Shown: piece by piece, positions 8,421 to 17,418 of the stretch
Numbering within the stretch: the stretch's first letter is position 1
How the letters are laid out: every line of letters begins with the position of its first letter
Assembly (NCBI RefSeq): GCF_003415655.1
Contig: NZ_QRHC01000002.1
Location: forward strand, 671,446 to 735,445
Length of the DNA stretch: 64,000 bases
Origin: Vibrio maerlii
GTDB taxonomy: Bacteria > Pseudomonadota > Gammaproteobacteria > Enterobacterales > Vibrionaceae
Direction: 5' to 3'
Position numbers and translations under genes: made by a program
The notes under the pieces: generated by a model
Databases searched by the model: none
What the model was told of the DNA's origin: nothing
What the model saw: only the letters and a program-made list of their open reading frames with translations

Positions 8421-11400
8421 AAATTCTAAGTTTAAGCTTCTCGAATTTAAATTCATTGAAAGGGGATTGGAAGGTCGATTTTCGACAATCTCCTTTTGCA
8501 GACAATGGCTTGTTCGCCATTACCGGCCCGACTGGCGCGGGTAAAACAACGCTACTTGATGCTATCTGCCTTGCCTTGTATCACAGTACTCCACGTCTTG
8601 GTCAATTGTCGGCTACCAGTAACGAGATTATGACTCGCGGTGAGTCTGAGTGTCGTGCCGAGGTTGAGTTTGAGGTTCAAGGTAAGGCGTATCGCGCTTT
8701 TTGGAGCATGCGCCGCTCTCGCGGAAAAGCGGACGGAAAACTTCAAGCAGCACAAGTTGAACTCGCTGAAGTTGAAAGCGGTAAAATTTTAGCTAACCAA
8801 GTAAAGCGAAAGAATGAGTTTATTGAGTCTATTACCGGCTTGGACTTTGGGCGTTTCACCAAGTCGATGATGCTTTCTCAAGGACAATTTGCAGCGTTCC
8901 TAAATGCCAAAGAAGGTGAGCGCGCCGAGCTGCTTGAAGAGCTGACGGGCACCGAGATCTATGGGGCGATATCAGAGCGTGTACACGAACATTATACCGA
9001 GGCTAAGTCAAACCTATCTCAACTCGAAGCGAGAGCACAGGGCGTTCAACTGCTGTCTCATGAAGAGTTAGCTGCACTCGTAAAAGAGCAATCCGAACTT
9101 AAATTAGAGACTCAATCAACGCGAAGTTTACATGATGGGCTTTTAAAGCATCAACGCTGGTGGCAAAAGGTCTCTGAAAGCGAGAGCGATATTGAACAAG
9201 CGACAGTGCGTTTGAGCTTAGCTGAGCAGGCTCAAGAGGAAGCTCAACCAAAACTGGACAAGCTAGTCACGGCAGAGCCCGCAGAGGCGTTGCGTTCAAC
9301 ATATATGTTGATGAATGATGCGAAAAGTAATGCTGAAAAAGCGCAAGCTCAGCTCAATACTAAGCGAACAGCGTTAGACAGTGGTGAGATTGAACTAAAG
9401 GCAAAACAATCATTGCAACAAGCGACTCGACTTGAGTTTGAAAAGCTGCGTGAATCGGCGAAACAACAAGAGGCATTGATCGTCAATCAGGTAGCACCGC
9501 TTGATAATAAAATTGAACAGCAGACCGTTAAGTATTCAGAGCAGCAACAACTCGTATCGCGCATAGAACAGCAAAGAGCAGCGCTAACTGGCGAGAAGGA
9601 ACAACTCGAACAGCTGCAAGATAATAGATCGGCTCAGTTAAAAATACTTGTTGAGGAAGTAGAGCAGTTAGACGGTGAGAACTTAGATAAGCAGCTTCCA
9701 ACTTGGCAGCAACAGTATCAGCAGATACTTAAAGCCGCTGAGCAAGCTCAGCAAGCTTATAAGCAGTTAACCGAGCTGAAGAATCAGTCAGCTTCTCTGG
9801 AGCAAGAAAAGAACGTCTTGCAACTGGCTGTTACTGGATCTGAAGAGCGTCAAACTGAACTTAAGAAAGAACTCGACGTTGTTGTCGCTAAGCAACCGAA
9901 GGAAGAGCACCAACGCAGCCGTGAGCAGGTTGAGCTTGCATTAAGACAGTCACATCAAACGGTAACTAACCTTAAACAGTTGAAGCTTACTCAGCAGCAA
10001 TGGCTAGAAACAAGTCAAGACATCACTCAAAAGCAGCAGCTAAGTAAAGATATTCAACTTCAACACCAACAACTGATTAAAGAGCGAGATAGCCTGCGAG
10101 AGCAGTTCGCAACTTGTCGTCAGCTCGTTGCATCGCTGCAAGCCAATATCGGTTTAGAGGAACAGCTTGCTCACTATCGCAGTGAGTTGGTCGAAGGCGA
10201 AGCTTGTCCACTATGCGGTTCAAAAAGTCACCTACTCTCAATGGAGCAAGTTCCTTCTGTTTCACAAATTATGCAACAGAAAAAGGAAGCGGAGACGCAG
10301 CTCAGTAAAGTCGAACTGCAAGGCAAAGAACTGAGCGTTCAAGTCGATTCGCTTAACCGTCAGTTGTCTGAGATTGGCACAGCTTTAGCGCAGCTTGAAC
10401 AGAAAAAACAGCAGCTAGAAACTCAATTCTCGACTGAGTATCAAAGTTTAATGGCTAGCCAGAGCTTGCCTAGATTAGATAGCTCAAGCCCATTAGTGAT
10501 TGAACAGTTGGAACAACTCGACGGTCTGCTTAATCAAACTATCAAACAACAAGCTTCAATGACTCAATGGTTAGATGCTTATACTGTTTGGGAAGCAAGT
10601 TTTAAGCATGCTGATGGAGCGCTACAAGAGCACTTGAAAAACGCTCAGCAACAAGCACATCAACTAGAACTGGCAACACAAAACCTAGTCAACTTAGAAC
10701 AGCAAATTGAGCGTGCAAACCAAGCGCAGCAGCAAGTGAATGAGCAGCTCGAGAACGACAAACGAACGCTTTCTCAAAGCCTTGTTGAGTACGACAAATC
10801 CGCAGAGCAGATACTTAGACAATCGAACCGAGAGTTTGAAAGCTATATCGGGCAGCTAGCCACTAAGGTTTCATCGTGGAAGCAGTCAAAACAACAACAA
10901 ATCGACTTAGCTCAGAAGATCGAAAAGGATGCCGTGATTCTTGAGAACCATACAAAGAGACTCACTGAACTTACCAGCGAACTTGATACTAATACCACCT
11001 CCTTACAAGCAATATTGTCTGAGCTAACAGCAAGTAAGCAGCAAAGAGAGTCGTTGTTTGGCAATCAGTCGATAGCGGATGTACGTGTTGACTGGCAGCA
11101 AAAGCTCACAACACAAGAAGGTCGCTTGAATGCCATCGTTGAACAATTCAATCAACTGAACAGCCAGCAAGAGTCGCTGCGTGGTGAAATCTCTAGCTTG
11201 GAACAAATCAGTGTTGATTTTGCCGTTAAGTTAGAGAGGCATCAAACCGAATGGTTGAATAAGCTAGAAGATAGTTGCTTTGATGATGAAGAAGCGTTCA
11301 TCAATGCTCTTATTGATGGTGAAGAACTAGAGACATTGCGCAAGCTCAAGCAAGATTTGGCTATGCAACTCAAAGAAGCACAAGCGCTAAAAGAGTCTAA

Positions 11401-12178
11401 ACAACAGGTTCTGAATGCTCTCAGAGAGCAGTTTGAGGCACAAGAATGGCAACAAATGGCTTTATCTGAGGTAGAAGCTCAGCTTACAGAGGTGTCCGCT
11501 AAGCTCGAGCTGATGCTTAGCCGAGATGGCGCAATTCGCCAAGCTTTGGAGTCGGATCAAGCTCGTCGCGAAGGACAGCAAGCTCTGTTTGAAGAGATTG
11601 AACGTTACCGAGAGCATTATGATGATGCACAGTACCTGCACTCGCTGATTGGTTCTAAGTCGGGGGACAAGTTCCGTAAGTTCGCTCAAGGATTAACGTT
11701 AGACAACTTGGTTTATTTGGCCAACCAGCAGCTTGAACGACTGCATGGCCGATATTTGCTAAGCCGACGTAGAAACAGTCGCGATGAGTATGACGGGCTT
11801 GAATTAGCCGTGGTTGATACCTGGCAGGGGGAAGCGGTGCGAGACACCAAAACTCTATCTGGTGGTGAAAGTTTCTTGGTGAGTCTAGCATTGGCATTGG
11901 CCCTGTCTGACTTAGTGAGCCACAAAACCAGTATTGATTCCCTATTCTTAGATGAAGGCTTTGGTACCCTTGACGCTGACACGTTAGATATTGCGCTTGA
12001 TGCGTTAGATAACCTTAACTCAAGTGGTAAAACCATTGGGGTAATTAGTCACGTTGAAGCAATGAAAGAAAGGATTCCTGTACAACTCAAAGTGACGAAA
12101 AAGAGTGGATTGGGAGTGAGTATGCTCGAGCCGCAATACAAAGATATTAGGTCAACAGACCCAAGAGTATCTTCATAA
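8417..12178 (+). CDS. sbcC: Exonuclease subunit SbcC (Rad50-like ATPase)
   Basis: SMC-like ATPase partner of SbcD. Walker A GPTGAGKTT lies near residue 38. About 1,000 residues of Q/E/L/K-rich coiled coil follow, interrupted near residue 597 by the zinc hook CPLCG. The C-terminal lobe has signature LSGGESFLVSLALALALSD and Walker B LFLDEGFGTLD. At 1,253 residues it is longer than E. coli SbcC (1,048), the excess lying in the coiled coil. The coil is very glutamine-rich, which also produces the many spurious antisense frames here. Confidence 0.95.
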   Translation: MKILSLSFSNLNSLKGDWKVDFRQSPFADNGLFAITGPTGAGKTTLLDAICLALYHSTPRLGQLSATSNEIMTRGESECRAEVEFEVQGKAYRAFWSMRRSRGKADGKLQAAQVELAEVESGKILANQVKRKNEFIESITGLDFGRFTKSMMLSQGQFAAFLNAKEGERAELLEELTGTEIYGAISERVHEHYTEAKSNLSQLEARAQGVQLLSHEELAALVKEQSELKLETQSTRSLHDGLLKHQRWWQKVSESESDIEQATVRLSLAEQAQEEAQPKLDKLVTAEPAEALRSTYMLMNDAKSNAEKAQAQLNTKRTALDSGEIELKAKQSLQQATRLEFEKLRESAKQQEALIVNQVAPLDNKIEQQTVKYSEQQQLVSRIEQQRAALTGEKEQLEQLQDNRSAQLKILVEEVEQLDGENLDKQLPTWQQQYQQILKAAEQAQQAYKQLTELKNQSASLEQEKNVLQLAVTGSEERQTELKKELDVVVAKQPKEEHQRSREQVELALRQSHQTVTNLKQLKLTQQQWLETSQDITQKQQLSKDIQLQHQQLIKERDSLREQFATCRQLVASLQANIGLEEQLAHYRSELVEGEACPLCGSKSHLLSMEQVPSVSQIMQQKKEAETQLSKVELQGKELSVQVDSLNRQLSEIGTALAQLEQKKQQLETQFSTEYQSLMASQSLPRLDSSSPLVIEQLEQLDGLLNQTIKQQASMTQWLDAYTVWEASFKHADGALQEHLKNAQQQAHQLELATQNLVNLEQQIERANQAQQQVNEQLENDKRTLSQSLVEYDKSAEQILRQSNREFESYIGQLATKVSSWKQSKQQQIDLAQKIEKDAVILENHTKRLTELTSELDTNTTSLQAILSELTASKQQRESLFGNQSIADVRVDWQQKLTTQEGRLNAIVEQFNQLNSQQESLRGEISSLEQISVDFAVKLERHQTEWLNKLEDSCFDDEEAFINALIDGEELETLRKLKQDLAMQLKEAQALKESKQQVLNALREQFEAQEWQQMALSEVEAQLTEVSAKLELMLSRDGAIRQALESDQARREGQQALFEEIERYREHYDDAQYLHSLIGSKSGDKFRKFAQGLTLDNLVYLANQQLERLHGRYLLSRRRNSRDEYDGLELAVVDTWQGEAVRDTKTLSGGESFLVSLALALALSDLVSHKTSIDSLFLDEGFGTLDADTLDIALDALDNLNSSGKTIGVISHVEAMKERIPVQLKVTKKSGLGVSMLEPQYKDIRSTDPRVSS

Positions 12179-12214
12179 GTCGATCTCCTCGACATTAGTT
12201 ACGTATCTAAATCG

Positions 12215-12249
12215 ATACCCTAGGGCAAAGTCTGTCTTAGGGTATTTTT
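12215..12249 (+). terminator. sbcC terminator overlapping the next ribosome-binding site
   Basis: ATACCCTA (12215-12222) pairs with TAGGGTAT (12238-12245), followed by TTTTT that runs directly into the ATG at 12250. The right arm also carries TTAGGG, the only Shine-Dalgarno-like sequence for the next gene. Confidence 0.65.
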
Positions 12250-12771
12250 ATGCTGAAAGAACCAACCTATCTTGAAGATCATCAAGTAGATGAATCGCTC
12301 GACTCAGAGCTACGAGGATTGCTGAGCACGTGTTTTGTGAATGGTGATGCTGCAGAGGTATTTCGTTGCCAACGTTTTTTTAAGGATAAACCTCAACATC
12401 GATATATGCGTTGGCACCAAGGGCAATTGATTGCGCATGTTGCGGTGCATGAAAAGCAGGTCTTAATCGACGGTGTATCTAAGCCAATATGTGGTATTGC
12501 TGAAGTCTGTGTGGCTGAGGATTATCGAGGCAAGGGTTTAGTGAAAGAGCTACTTGCAGAGATCCATCAACAGCGTGCAGAAGCAGGGGATGAGTTCTCT
12601 GTTCTTTTTGGTGACACTGAAGTCTACAGTTCTAGCGGTTATCAGGGTGTTGGCAACATGAGTTGTAGTTTTGATGGAGAAAGTTGGGTCAAGGTTGATC
12701 ACGTTATGGTGAAGAGCCTCAATCAAGAATGGCCGAATCAACCTGTAAAACTCATTGGTATTCCGTTCTAA
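12250..12771 (+). CDS. GNAT-family N-acetyltransferase
   Basis: Predicted acetyl-CoA-dependent acetyltransferase of unknown substrate. The 173 residues contain GNAT motif A, EVCVAEDYRGKGLVKELL (R/Q-x-x-G-x-G/A type, RGKGLV), around residues 81-98, and the later SSGYQGVG strand typical of the fold's C-terminal part. The start ATG immediately follows the T run of a terminator hairpin, so expression may depend on read-through or on a promoter I cannot see. No operon partner downstream. Confidence 0.75.
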   Translation: MLKEPTYLEDHQVDESLDSELRGLLSTCFVNGDAAEVFRCQRFFKDKPQHRYMRWHQGQLIAHVAVHEKQVLIDGVSKPICGIAEVCVAEDYRGKGLVKELLAEIHQQRAEAGDEFSVLFGDTEVYSSSGYQGVGNMSCSFDGESWVKVDHVMVKSLNQEWPNQPVKLIGIPF

Positions 12772-12894
12772 CGGCTTTAATTGGTCTCAACCCTTGAATA
12801 CTCATTCAAGCGTTCATATTGTTTACTAACACACTAAAAATTCGAGTCCGGTAAGTGTCGAACTTTGGCTCGAAGTAACCTGTCAGGAGTGACT

Positions 12895-13755
12895 ATGGCT
12901 AACGAATATACCCCACCAAAAGTTTGGACAATGGAAGAAGAAAATGGTGGTCAGTTTGCAAGTATTAACCGCCCAGATTCTGGTGCTCGTCATGAGAAAG
13001 AGCTGCCAGTTGGTGAACACCCAATCCAGCTGTATTCGATGGGGACGCCTAATGGTCAGAAAGTGACGATTATGCTTGAAGAGTTGCTTGCTCTTGGCGT
13101 GAAGGATGCGGAATACGATGCACACCTAATTTCTATTCTAGATGCAGATCAATTTGGTTCGGGCTTCGTTAATGTAAACCCAAACTCAAAGATCCCTGCT
13201 CTGGTTGATAACTCATTCCTTGAACCAATTAATGTCTTCGAGTCTGGTTCGATCCTCGTGTATCTGGCTGAGAAGTTTGGCTACTTCCTGCCAAATGACT
13301 TTGCAGCACGCGCTTCAGTGATGAACTGGCTATTTTGGCTTCACGGCTCGGCACCATACCTTGGTGGTGGTTTCGGTCACTTCTATGCGTACGCTCCCGA
13401 GAAGTTTGAGTACCCAATCAACCGATTTACCATGGAAGCGAAACGTCAATTAGATGTGTTGGACAAGCAACTCGCTAAGACAAAGTACATTGCAGGTGAT
13501 GAGTACAGCATCGCGGACATCGCGATCTGGCCTTGGTATGGCGCAACCGTACTTGGCCGTATGTATGATGCAGCAGAGTTCCTAGACGTAGAAAGTTACA
13601 AGAATGTGAGACGTTGGGCAGAACAAATTGACCAACGTGAGGCAGTCAAACGCGGTCGCATTGTTAACCGTAAATGGGGTGAGGAGTGGGAGCAAGTTGC
13701 CGAACGCCACTCAGCCGCTGATATTGATCAAGCTCTAGCGAAACGTCCAGAGTAA
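12895..13755 (+). CDS. yghU: Glutathione S-transferase family protein, YghU-like
   Basis: Disulfide-bond reductase of the Nu-class GST group. The 286-residue protein has the long N-terminal extension of YghU (MANEYTPPKVWTMEEENGGQ) before the thioredoxin-like domain (IQLYSMGTPNGQKVTIMLEE), in which Thr-Pro-Asn replaces the usual catalytic Tyr/Ser/Cys. NPNSKIPALVD is the glutathione-binding cis-Pro strand and FESGSILVYLAEK follows. The ATG at 12895 is preceded by AGGAG; a longer frame from 12865 lacks one. Terminated by a hairpin at 13777. Confidence 0.9.
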   Translation: MANEYTPPKVWTMEEENGGQFASINRPDSGARHEKELPVGEHPIQLYSMGTPNGQKVTIMLEELLALGVKDAEYDAHLISILDADQFGSGFVNVNPNSKIPALVDNSFLEPINVFESGSILVYLAEKFGYFLPNDFAARASVMNWLFWLHGSAPYLGGGFGHFYAYAPEKFEYPINRFTMEAKRQLDVLDKQLAKTKYIAGDEYSIADIAIWPWYGATVLGRMYDAAEFLDVESYKNVRRWAEQIDQREAVKRGRIVNRKWGEEWEQVAERHSAADIDQALAKRPE

Positions 13756-13776
13756 TGTGTTGATACAGTTAGATTT

Positions 13777-13801
13777 AAGCGCACCTCGGTGCGCTTTTTT
13801 G
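13777..13801 (+). terminator. Terminator after yghU
   Basis: AAGCGCACC (13777-13785) pairs with GGTGCGCTT (13788-13796), followed by TTTTTT. It lies between convergent genes. Confidence 0.85.
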
Positions 13802-13813
13802 TGCAGGGTCAAG

Positions 13814-14389
13814 TCACTTCCAGGCCAGTATTCCATAGTGATACGGGCAGCTCTCTTCAATGGAAACAGGTTCAATCTTGCTAAACCCTGCTTGCTTCAT
13901 CCATTCGATGCTTTGTTTAGGTGTTGGTCGAATATCCAGTGATGGCCCTCTTGGGGTTGGGATATCACTTCGCCAATGAATGACGGATAAACAGCCGCCA
14001 TCTTCGAGACAGCGGTACGCTTCCTTTAACAATGCGACTGGGTATTCAAGGTGTAAAAGGTTGTAGATCATCACACCTTGTTTGCTACTAGGTGCAAAGC
14101 CAGTGCCTTCTGAAATCACGTCACGTGATACAGCTGTTACGTTAGTCAAACCTTGCTGCTTAATATTGTGTGTCAGGTTTTTAACCATTTCAGGTTCGAT
14201 ATCAAACGAATGCAGATGCCCTTGGATTCGACTTGCAGCCGGCAGACTAAAGGTTCCGTAACCACAGCCAATCTCAAACCAATCACCAACTAAGTTCGAC
14301 TCAGGGAGAAGGCGGGTAATGGCTTTGTTTGTATCAAAGAAACTTGCCCAGTAACTCTCTTCAGGCATCCCGCTGTCACGGACCTTCAT
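13814..14389 (-). CDS. Class I SAM-dependent methyltransferase
   Basis: Predicted methyltransferase; substrate unknown. The 191 residues include motif I FEIGCGYGTFSLP (about residues 37-49), an acidic residue ending strand 2 (SFDIEPEMV) and NLLHLEYPVALLKEAYRCL, the Rossmann methyltransferase core. The C-terminal half is short, so a small-molecule substrate is plausible, but this is inference. It starts 3 bases after the stop of the upstream HAD phosphatase gene, so the two form one transcription unit. Confidence 0.8.
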   Translation of the reverse strand: MKVRDSGMPEESYWASFFDTNKAITRLLPESNLVGDWFEIGCGYGTFSLPAASRIQGHLHSFDIEPEMVKNLTHNIKQQGLTNVTAVSRDVISEGTGFAPSSKQGVMIYNLLHLEYPVALLKEAYRCLEDGGCLSVIHWRSDIPTPRGPSLDIRPTPKQSIEWMKQAGFSKIEPVSIEESCPYHYGILAWK

Positions 14390-14392
14390 AAA

Positions 14393-15190
14393 CTACAGAA
14401 CCTTTTCTTTAATTACTTTTAAAACGCCAGAGTCTGTATTGCTTGGTGCACTAAAGCGAGCGACTTCCTTTACCTTTGGATGAGCGTTATCCATTGCGTA
14501 CGAATGGTAGCTGACGTCAAGCATCTCAAGATCGTTGAGATAATCACCGAAGCTCATGGTCTCTTCTACGGTAAAGCCTAATGTGTTCTGTAGATGAGTA
14601 ATCGCAGCGCCTTTTGATGCTTGAGCATTCATTAGGTCTAGCCAGATTTTTGCACTGACCACCACTTGATGACTTTCACCAAATTCTTCATTCATCTTCG
14701 GAAATACCAGCTCTTCTGTACCACCAAAATGACAGATGGCGACCTTGATAAACTCATCATCGACCTTAAGTAGGTCGTCGACGTACTCACAACGATGGTA
14801 GTACTTTTGGAACTCTTCCAGTGCGTGTTGATGCTTGGTTTCAATATAAGCAGATTTCTTACCACACAATACCAAGTGAGCGCCTTCAATTTCACGCGCT
14901 GACTTGATGATTTCATGGATAGACGGCGTGTCGATAGTACAGCTGTATATCTCTTTTCCTTGGTGCATAACGAGGGTGCCGTTCTCAGCGACAAACATCA
15001 TTTTGTCTTTCACGGGGGCAAAGGTGTCTATCAGGCTGTAATACTGGCGTCCGGAAGCGGCTGCGAAGATGATGCCTTTATCTTGTAGCTGATAAAAAAC
15101 GTCATAAAAATCAGGGTTTAGGCGGCTGTACTCGTCGAGTAGTGTGCCATCCATATCAGAAGCGATGAATTTGATGTTTGTTGAGGTCAT
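14393..15190 (-). CDS. HAD-superfamily IIB (Cof-type) sugar-phosphatase
   Basis: Predicted cytoplasmic phosphatase of sugar phosphates or related small molecules. HAD motif I is ASDMDGTLLD (residues 11-20), motif II AAASGRQY, motif III Lys in the KGAAITHL segment, and motif IV FGDYLNDLEML. A Cof-type cap lies between motifs II and III. At 265 residues it resembles E. coli YbiV/SupH. It is the first gene of a two-gene unit with the methyltransferase. Confidence 0.85.
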   Translation of the reverse strand: MTSTNIKFIASDMDGTLLDEYSRLNPDFYDVFYQLQDKGIIFAAASGRQYYSLIDTFAPVKDKMMFVAENGTLVMHQGKEIYSCTIDTPSIHEIIKSAREIEGAHLVLCGKKSAYIETKHQHALEEFQKYYHRCEYVDDLLKVDDEFIKVAICHFGGTEELVFPKMNEEFGESHQVVVSAKIWLDLMNAQASKGAAITHLQNTLGFTVEETMSFGDYLNDLEMLDVSYHSYAMDNAHPKVKEVARFSAPSNTDSGVLKVIKEKVL

Positions 15191-15451
15191 TGACTATTTT
15201 CTCTGTAATCAGGGCGGCTATGCAGCCTTATTATTATGCAGTGATTTTTATCACAAAATTTGAGCTCTAAACTACCTGATATCGGTCTTTTTTCAATGAC
15301 TATTTCTATTAATTCCTTTCCTCTTTTAATTCCTTTCTTTTTTACTTTAGGGTTGACCTGTCTATTACTTCACAGTTTAAGCTGCGCTCATTGAATACAT
15401 AGTGTCACCGTTGAGATAGCAAGTTCGGATGACCAAGCTTAGGAATGAAAA

Positions 15452-15988
15452 ATGAACTACCAAATGTATAAAGCGGAACAACTTGAAGAATTAAAGCGAC
15501 TATTTACTCAAACTTTTTCTGATTCAGAAGGTGTTGATGAGGGTAAAGTTCTCGGTGAGTTGGTTGAAAGCCTTGTTGCGACAACACCTAAAACGGATAT
15601 TCGCGTCTTTGTCGCAATGGATGGCAACAAAATGGCCGGCGCTATTTTATTTACTCATCTGACGTTTGAATCGGATAAAACAGCCTTCTTACTTGCCCCA
15701 GTAGCGGTTCTGACTGAATACCAAGGCAAGGGTGTTGGCCAAGCATTGATTAAACATGGCTTAGAAGCTATGCGTGCGGAGGGTGTGTCACTCGCTTTCA
15801 CTTACGGTGACCCGCAATACTACACACGTGTTGGTTTCGAGCGTATTACAGAAGAGCAGTTTAAAGCGCCTCAGAAGCTAAGCTACCCTCACGGCTGGTT
15901 GGCACAGTCACTAACAGAAGAACCGTTAACTGCAATCGCTGGTGGCTCTGAATGTGTCGAAGGTTTTAACAAGCCGGAGCTATGGTAA
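15452..15988 (+). CDS. GNAT-family N-acetyltransferase (YhbS-like)
   Basis: Predicted acetyltransferase. In 178 residues, APVAVLTEYQGKGVGQALI (about residues 88-106) is the acetyl-CoA motif with Q-G-K-G-V-G. GDPQYYTRVGF is the conserved segment found in the COG3153/YhbS group. AGGA lies just before the ATG. Unrelated in detail to the GNAT at 12250. Substrate unknown. It converges on the LacI-type regulator gene with dispersed-repeat copy 2 between them. Confidence 0.8.
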   Translation: MNYQMYKAEQLEELKRLFTQTFSDSEGVDEGKVLGELVESLVATTPKTDIRVFVAMDGNKMAGAILFTHLTFESDKTAFLLAPVAVLTEYQGKGVGQALIKHGLEAMRAEGVSLAFTYGDPQYYTRVGFERITEEQFKAPQKLSYPHGWLAQSLTEEPLTAIAGGSECVEGFNKPELW

Positions 15989-15998
15989 CAAGCAAATC

Positions 15999-16137
15999 GC
16001 TGCGCTGCAGGAAAACTAGATACCTAGGTTCTGTAGCCTAACGCACTAAAAAGGGTTGACGCACTAACGTCAACCCCCAATATCAGCTCTCTAGCTCTCT
16101 AGCTCTCTAGCTCTCTAGCTCTCTAGCTCTCTAGCTC
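15999..16137. repeat. Dispersed repeat, copy 2, with octamer array
   Basis: It has the same parts as copy 1: TCGCTGCGCTGC, GGAAAACTAGATACCTAGGT (16011-16030), AAAAAGGGTTGACG, and a perfect 9-bp hairpin (16053-16061 with 16068-16076). Then come six AGCTCTCT units and a partial one (16085-16137). The array runs into the end of the minus-strand LacI-type gene, whose TAG stop (16131-16133) is part of a repeat unit. Minus-strand transcription meets the hairpin then TTTTTA. Confidence 0.85.
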
Positions 16138-17093
16138 GTCTTCCGTCGAATTACTTCAACCTGACTAATCACACTATAAGGCGTCTCGCCAACACGTGCT
16201 TGATCTAGCAGTTCCACCGTTTTTGAGGCGATATGCTCGAGATCTTGTCGAATAGTCGTGAGCTCATTAGCCACAACAGGTAAGTCATCAAAGCCGGTGA
16301 TAGCGATGTCTTGAGGCACTTGAATCTCTTTGTGGCGAATTACTTCTAACACGCCTAAAGCAATTTCGTCGGTATTACACACTAGCGCATCAAGTTCGGT
16401 CAGCAACTCGGGGTGACGATAGAAGTGAGAGCAGGCGTGCATCCCTTGAAAATGACGACCTTCGAACACGATAGAGCGTTGAGGAAGCCCGGTACTTTGT
16501 AGCGCATTTACGTAGCCTTGGTATCGAGTGTTGTGGCTGACATCATCGATGTCTTCTGCAACAACAAAACCAATACGTTTCTTGCCTTGGTTGATTAGAT
16601 CGAGCGTGATTTGACGAATACCCATAAATTCATCTGGTGCGACCCACCAACCCTCGTTTTGTTTGCCTATGGTGACGTAAGGGATCTGCATCTCTCTAAG
16701 GATAGGAACTCGAGCGTCATTCTGTGTTGCTCCGATAACAACACAAGAGGCTGCAATGTTTGGGATTGATTGAATATCTTCTTGCTGAACGATCTCCGGT
16801 ACTAAACCGCGTTTTTGCAGTTCACCTAATAGATGTTTGTAGATCAATGTTACGTAAGGAGAAAGCTGCGAGTCGTTATTGCTCAATAGAATCGCTACCG
16901 ATGCATCCTTACCTGAGCTTAACTTACGTGCAGTCATACTTGGGTTGTAATTGAGCTTTTTACACGTCTCTAATACCTTTTGCCTCGTAGCCTCACCCAC
17001 GCCGTCTTTACCATTGATGGTGCGGCTTACAGAGGCAACAGATACGCCCGCCATCTCTGCGACTTTCTTGATGTTGATTGGGTTACTGCTCAT
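16131..17093 (-). CDS. LacI/GalR-family transcriptional regulator
   Basis: Probable repressor of the divergent sugar transport and glycosidase operon. The N-terminal helix-turn-helix reads IKKVAEMAGVSVASVSRTIN (residues 8-27), followed by a hinge helix and a periplasmic-binding-protein-like effector domain ending ITGFDDLPVV... TTIRQDL. Length 320 residues is slightly short but complete. Two perfect GTAACCGGTTAC palindromes lie between it and the operon, as expected for its operators. Its stop codon lies inside an octamer array. Confidence 0.9.
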   Translation of the reverse strand: MSSNPINIKKVAEMAGVSVASVSRTINGKDGVGEATRQKVLETCKKLNYNPSMTARKLSSGKDASVAILLSNNDSQLSPYVTLIYKHLLGELQKRGLVPEIVQQEDIQSIPNIAASCVVIGATQNDARVPILREMQIPYVTIGKQNEGWWVAPDEFMGIRQITLDLINQGKKRIGFVVAEDIDDVSHNTRYQGYVNALQSTGLPQRSIVFEGRHFQGMHACSHFYRHPELLTELDALVCNTDEIALGVLEVIRHKEIQVPQDIAITGFDDLPVVANELTTIRQDLEHIASKTVELLDQARVGETPYSVISQVEVIRRKTS

Positions 17094-17153
17094 AGAGTTC
17101 TAGTTCTTATAGTAAATGTAGATGTATTGGAACGAGCATTATTGTGTCTCTTT

Positions 17154-17165
17154 GTAACCGGTTAC
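17154..17165. promoter_or_regulatory. LacI-type operator 1
   Basis: Perfect 12-bp palindrome GTAACCGGTTAC with the central CCGG, about 60 bases upstream of the regulator start codon, so probably autoregulatory. An identical copy lies 117 bases away. Confidence 0.8.
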
Positions 17166-17237
17166 TCAATGATTAAGCTCACATTTCTGTTTTTTGTTCG
17201 TTTTTAGAGGTTTTTGGGTGGTTTGTAGGTGGGTTAA

Positions 17238-17303
17238 TGTGATCGGTGTCATGTTGAATTTGATATTTACGTAACCGGTTACGTAATTGTCGAATTGATC
17301 ACA
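17238..17303 (+). promoter_or_regulatory. Operon promoter region: LacI-type operator 2 with CRP-like sites
   Basis: A second perfect GTAACCGGTTAC lies at 17271-17282. It is flanked by CRP-like sequences TGTGA-N6-TCATG (17238-17253, 8/10) and TGTCG-N6-TCACA (17288-17303, 8/10). A weaker operator-like sequence (9/12) is at 17386-17397. The layout suggests catabolite activation plus repression, probably with looping between operators. CRP calls are inference from consensus. Confidence 0.55.
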
Positions 17304-17418
17304 GATCCTAGTCAATGGGTTCTGTTAACTTAAAAATGAACCAAGCTGATGAGGCTTGAAAAACTATAAGTAAACCGGCCAATATGAGACCGGTAACGAC
17401 ACAATGACGGAGCCAACA

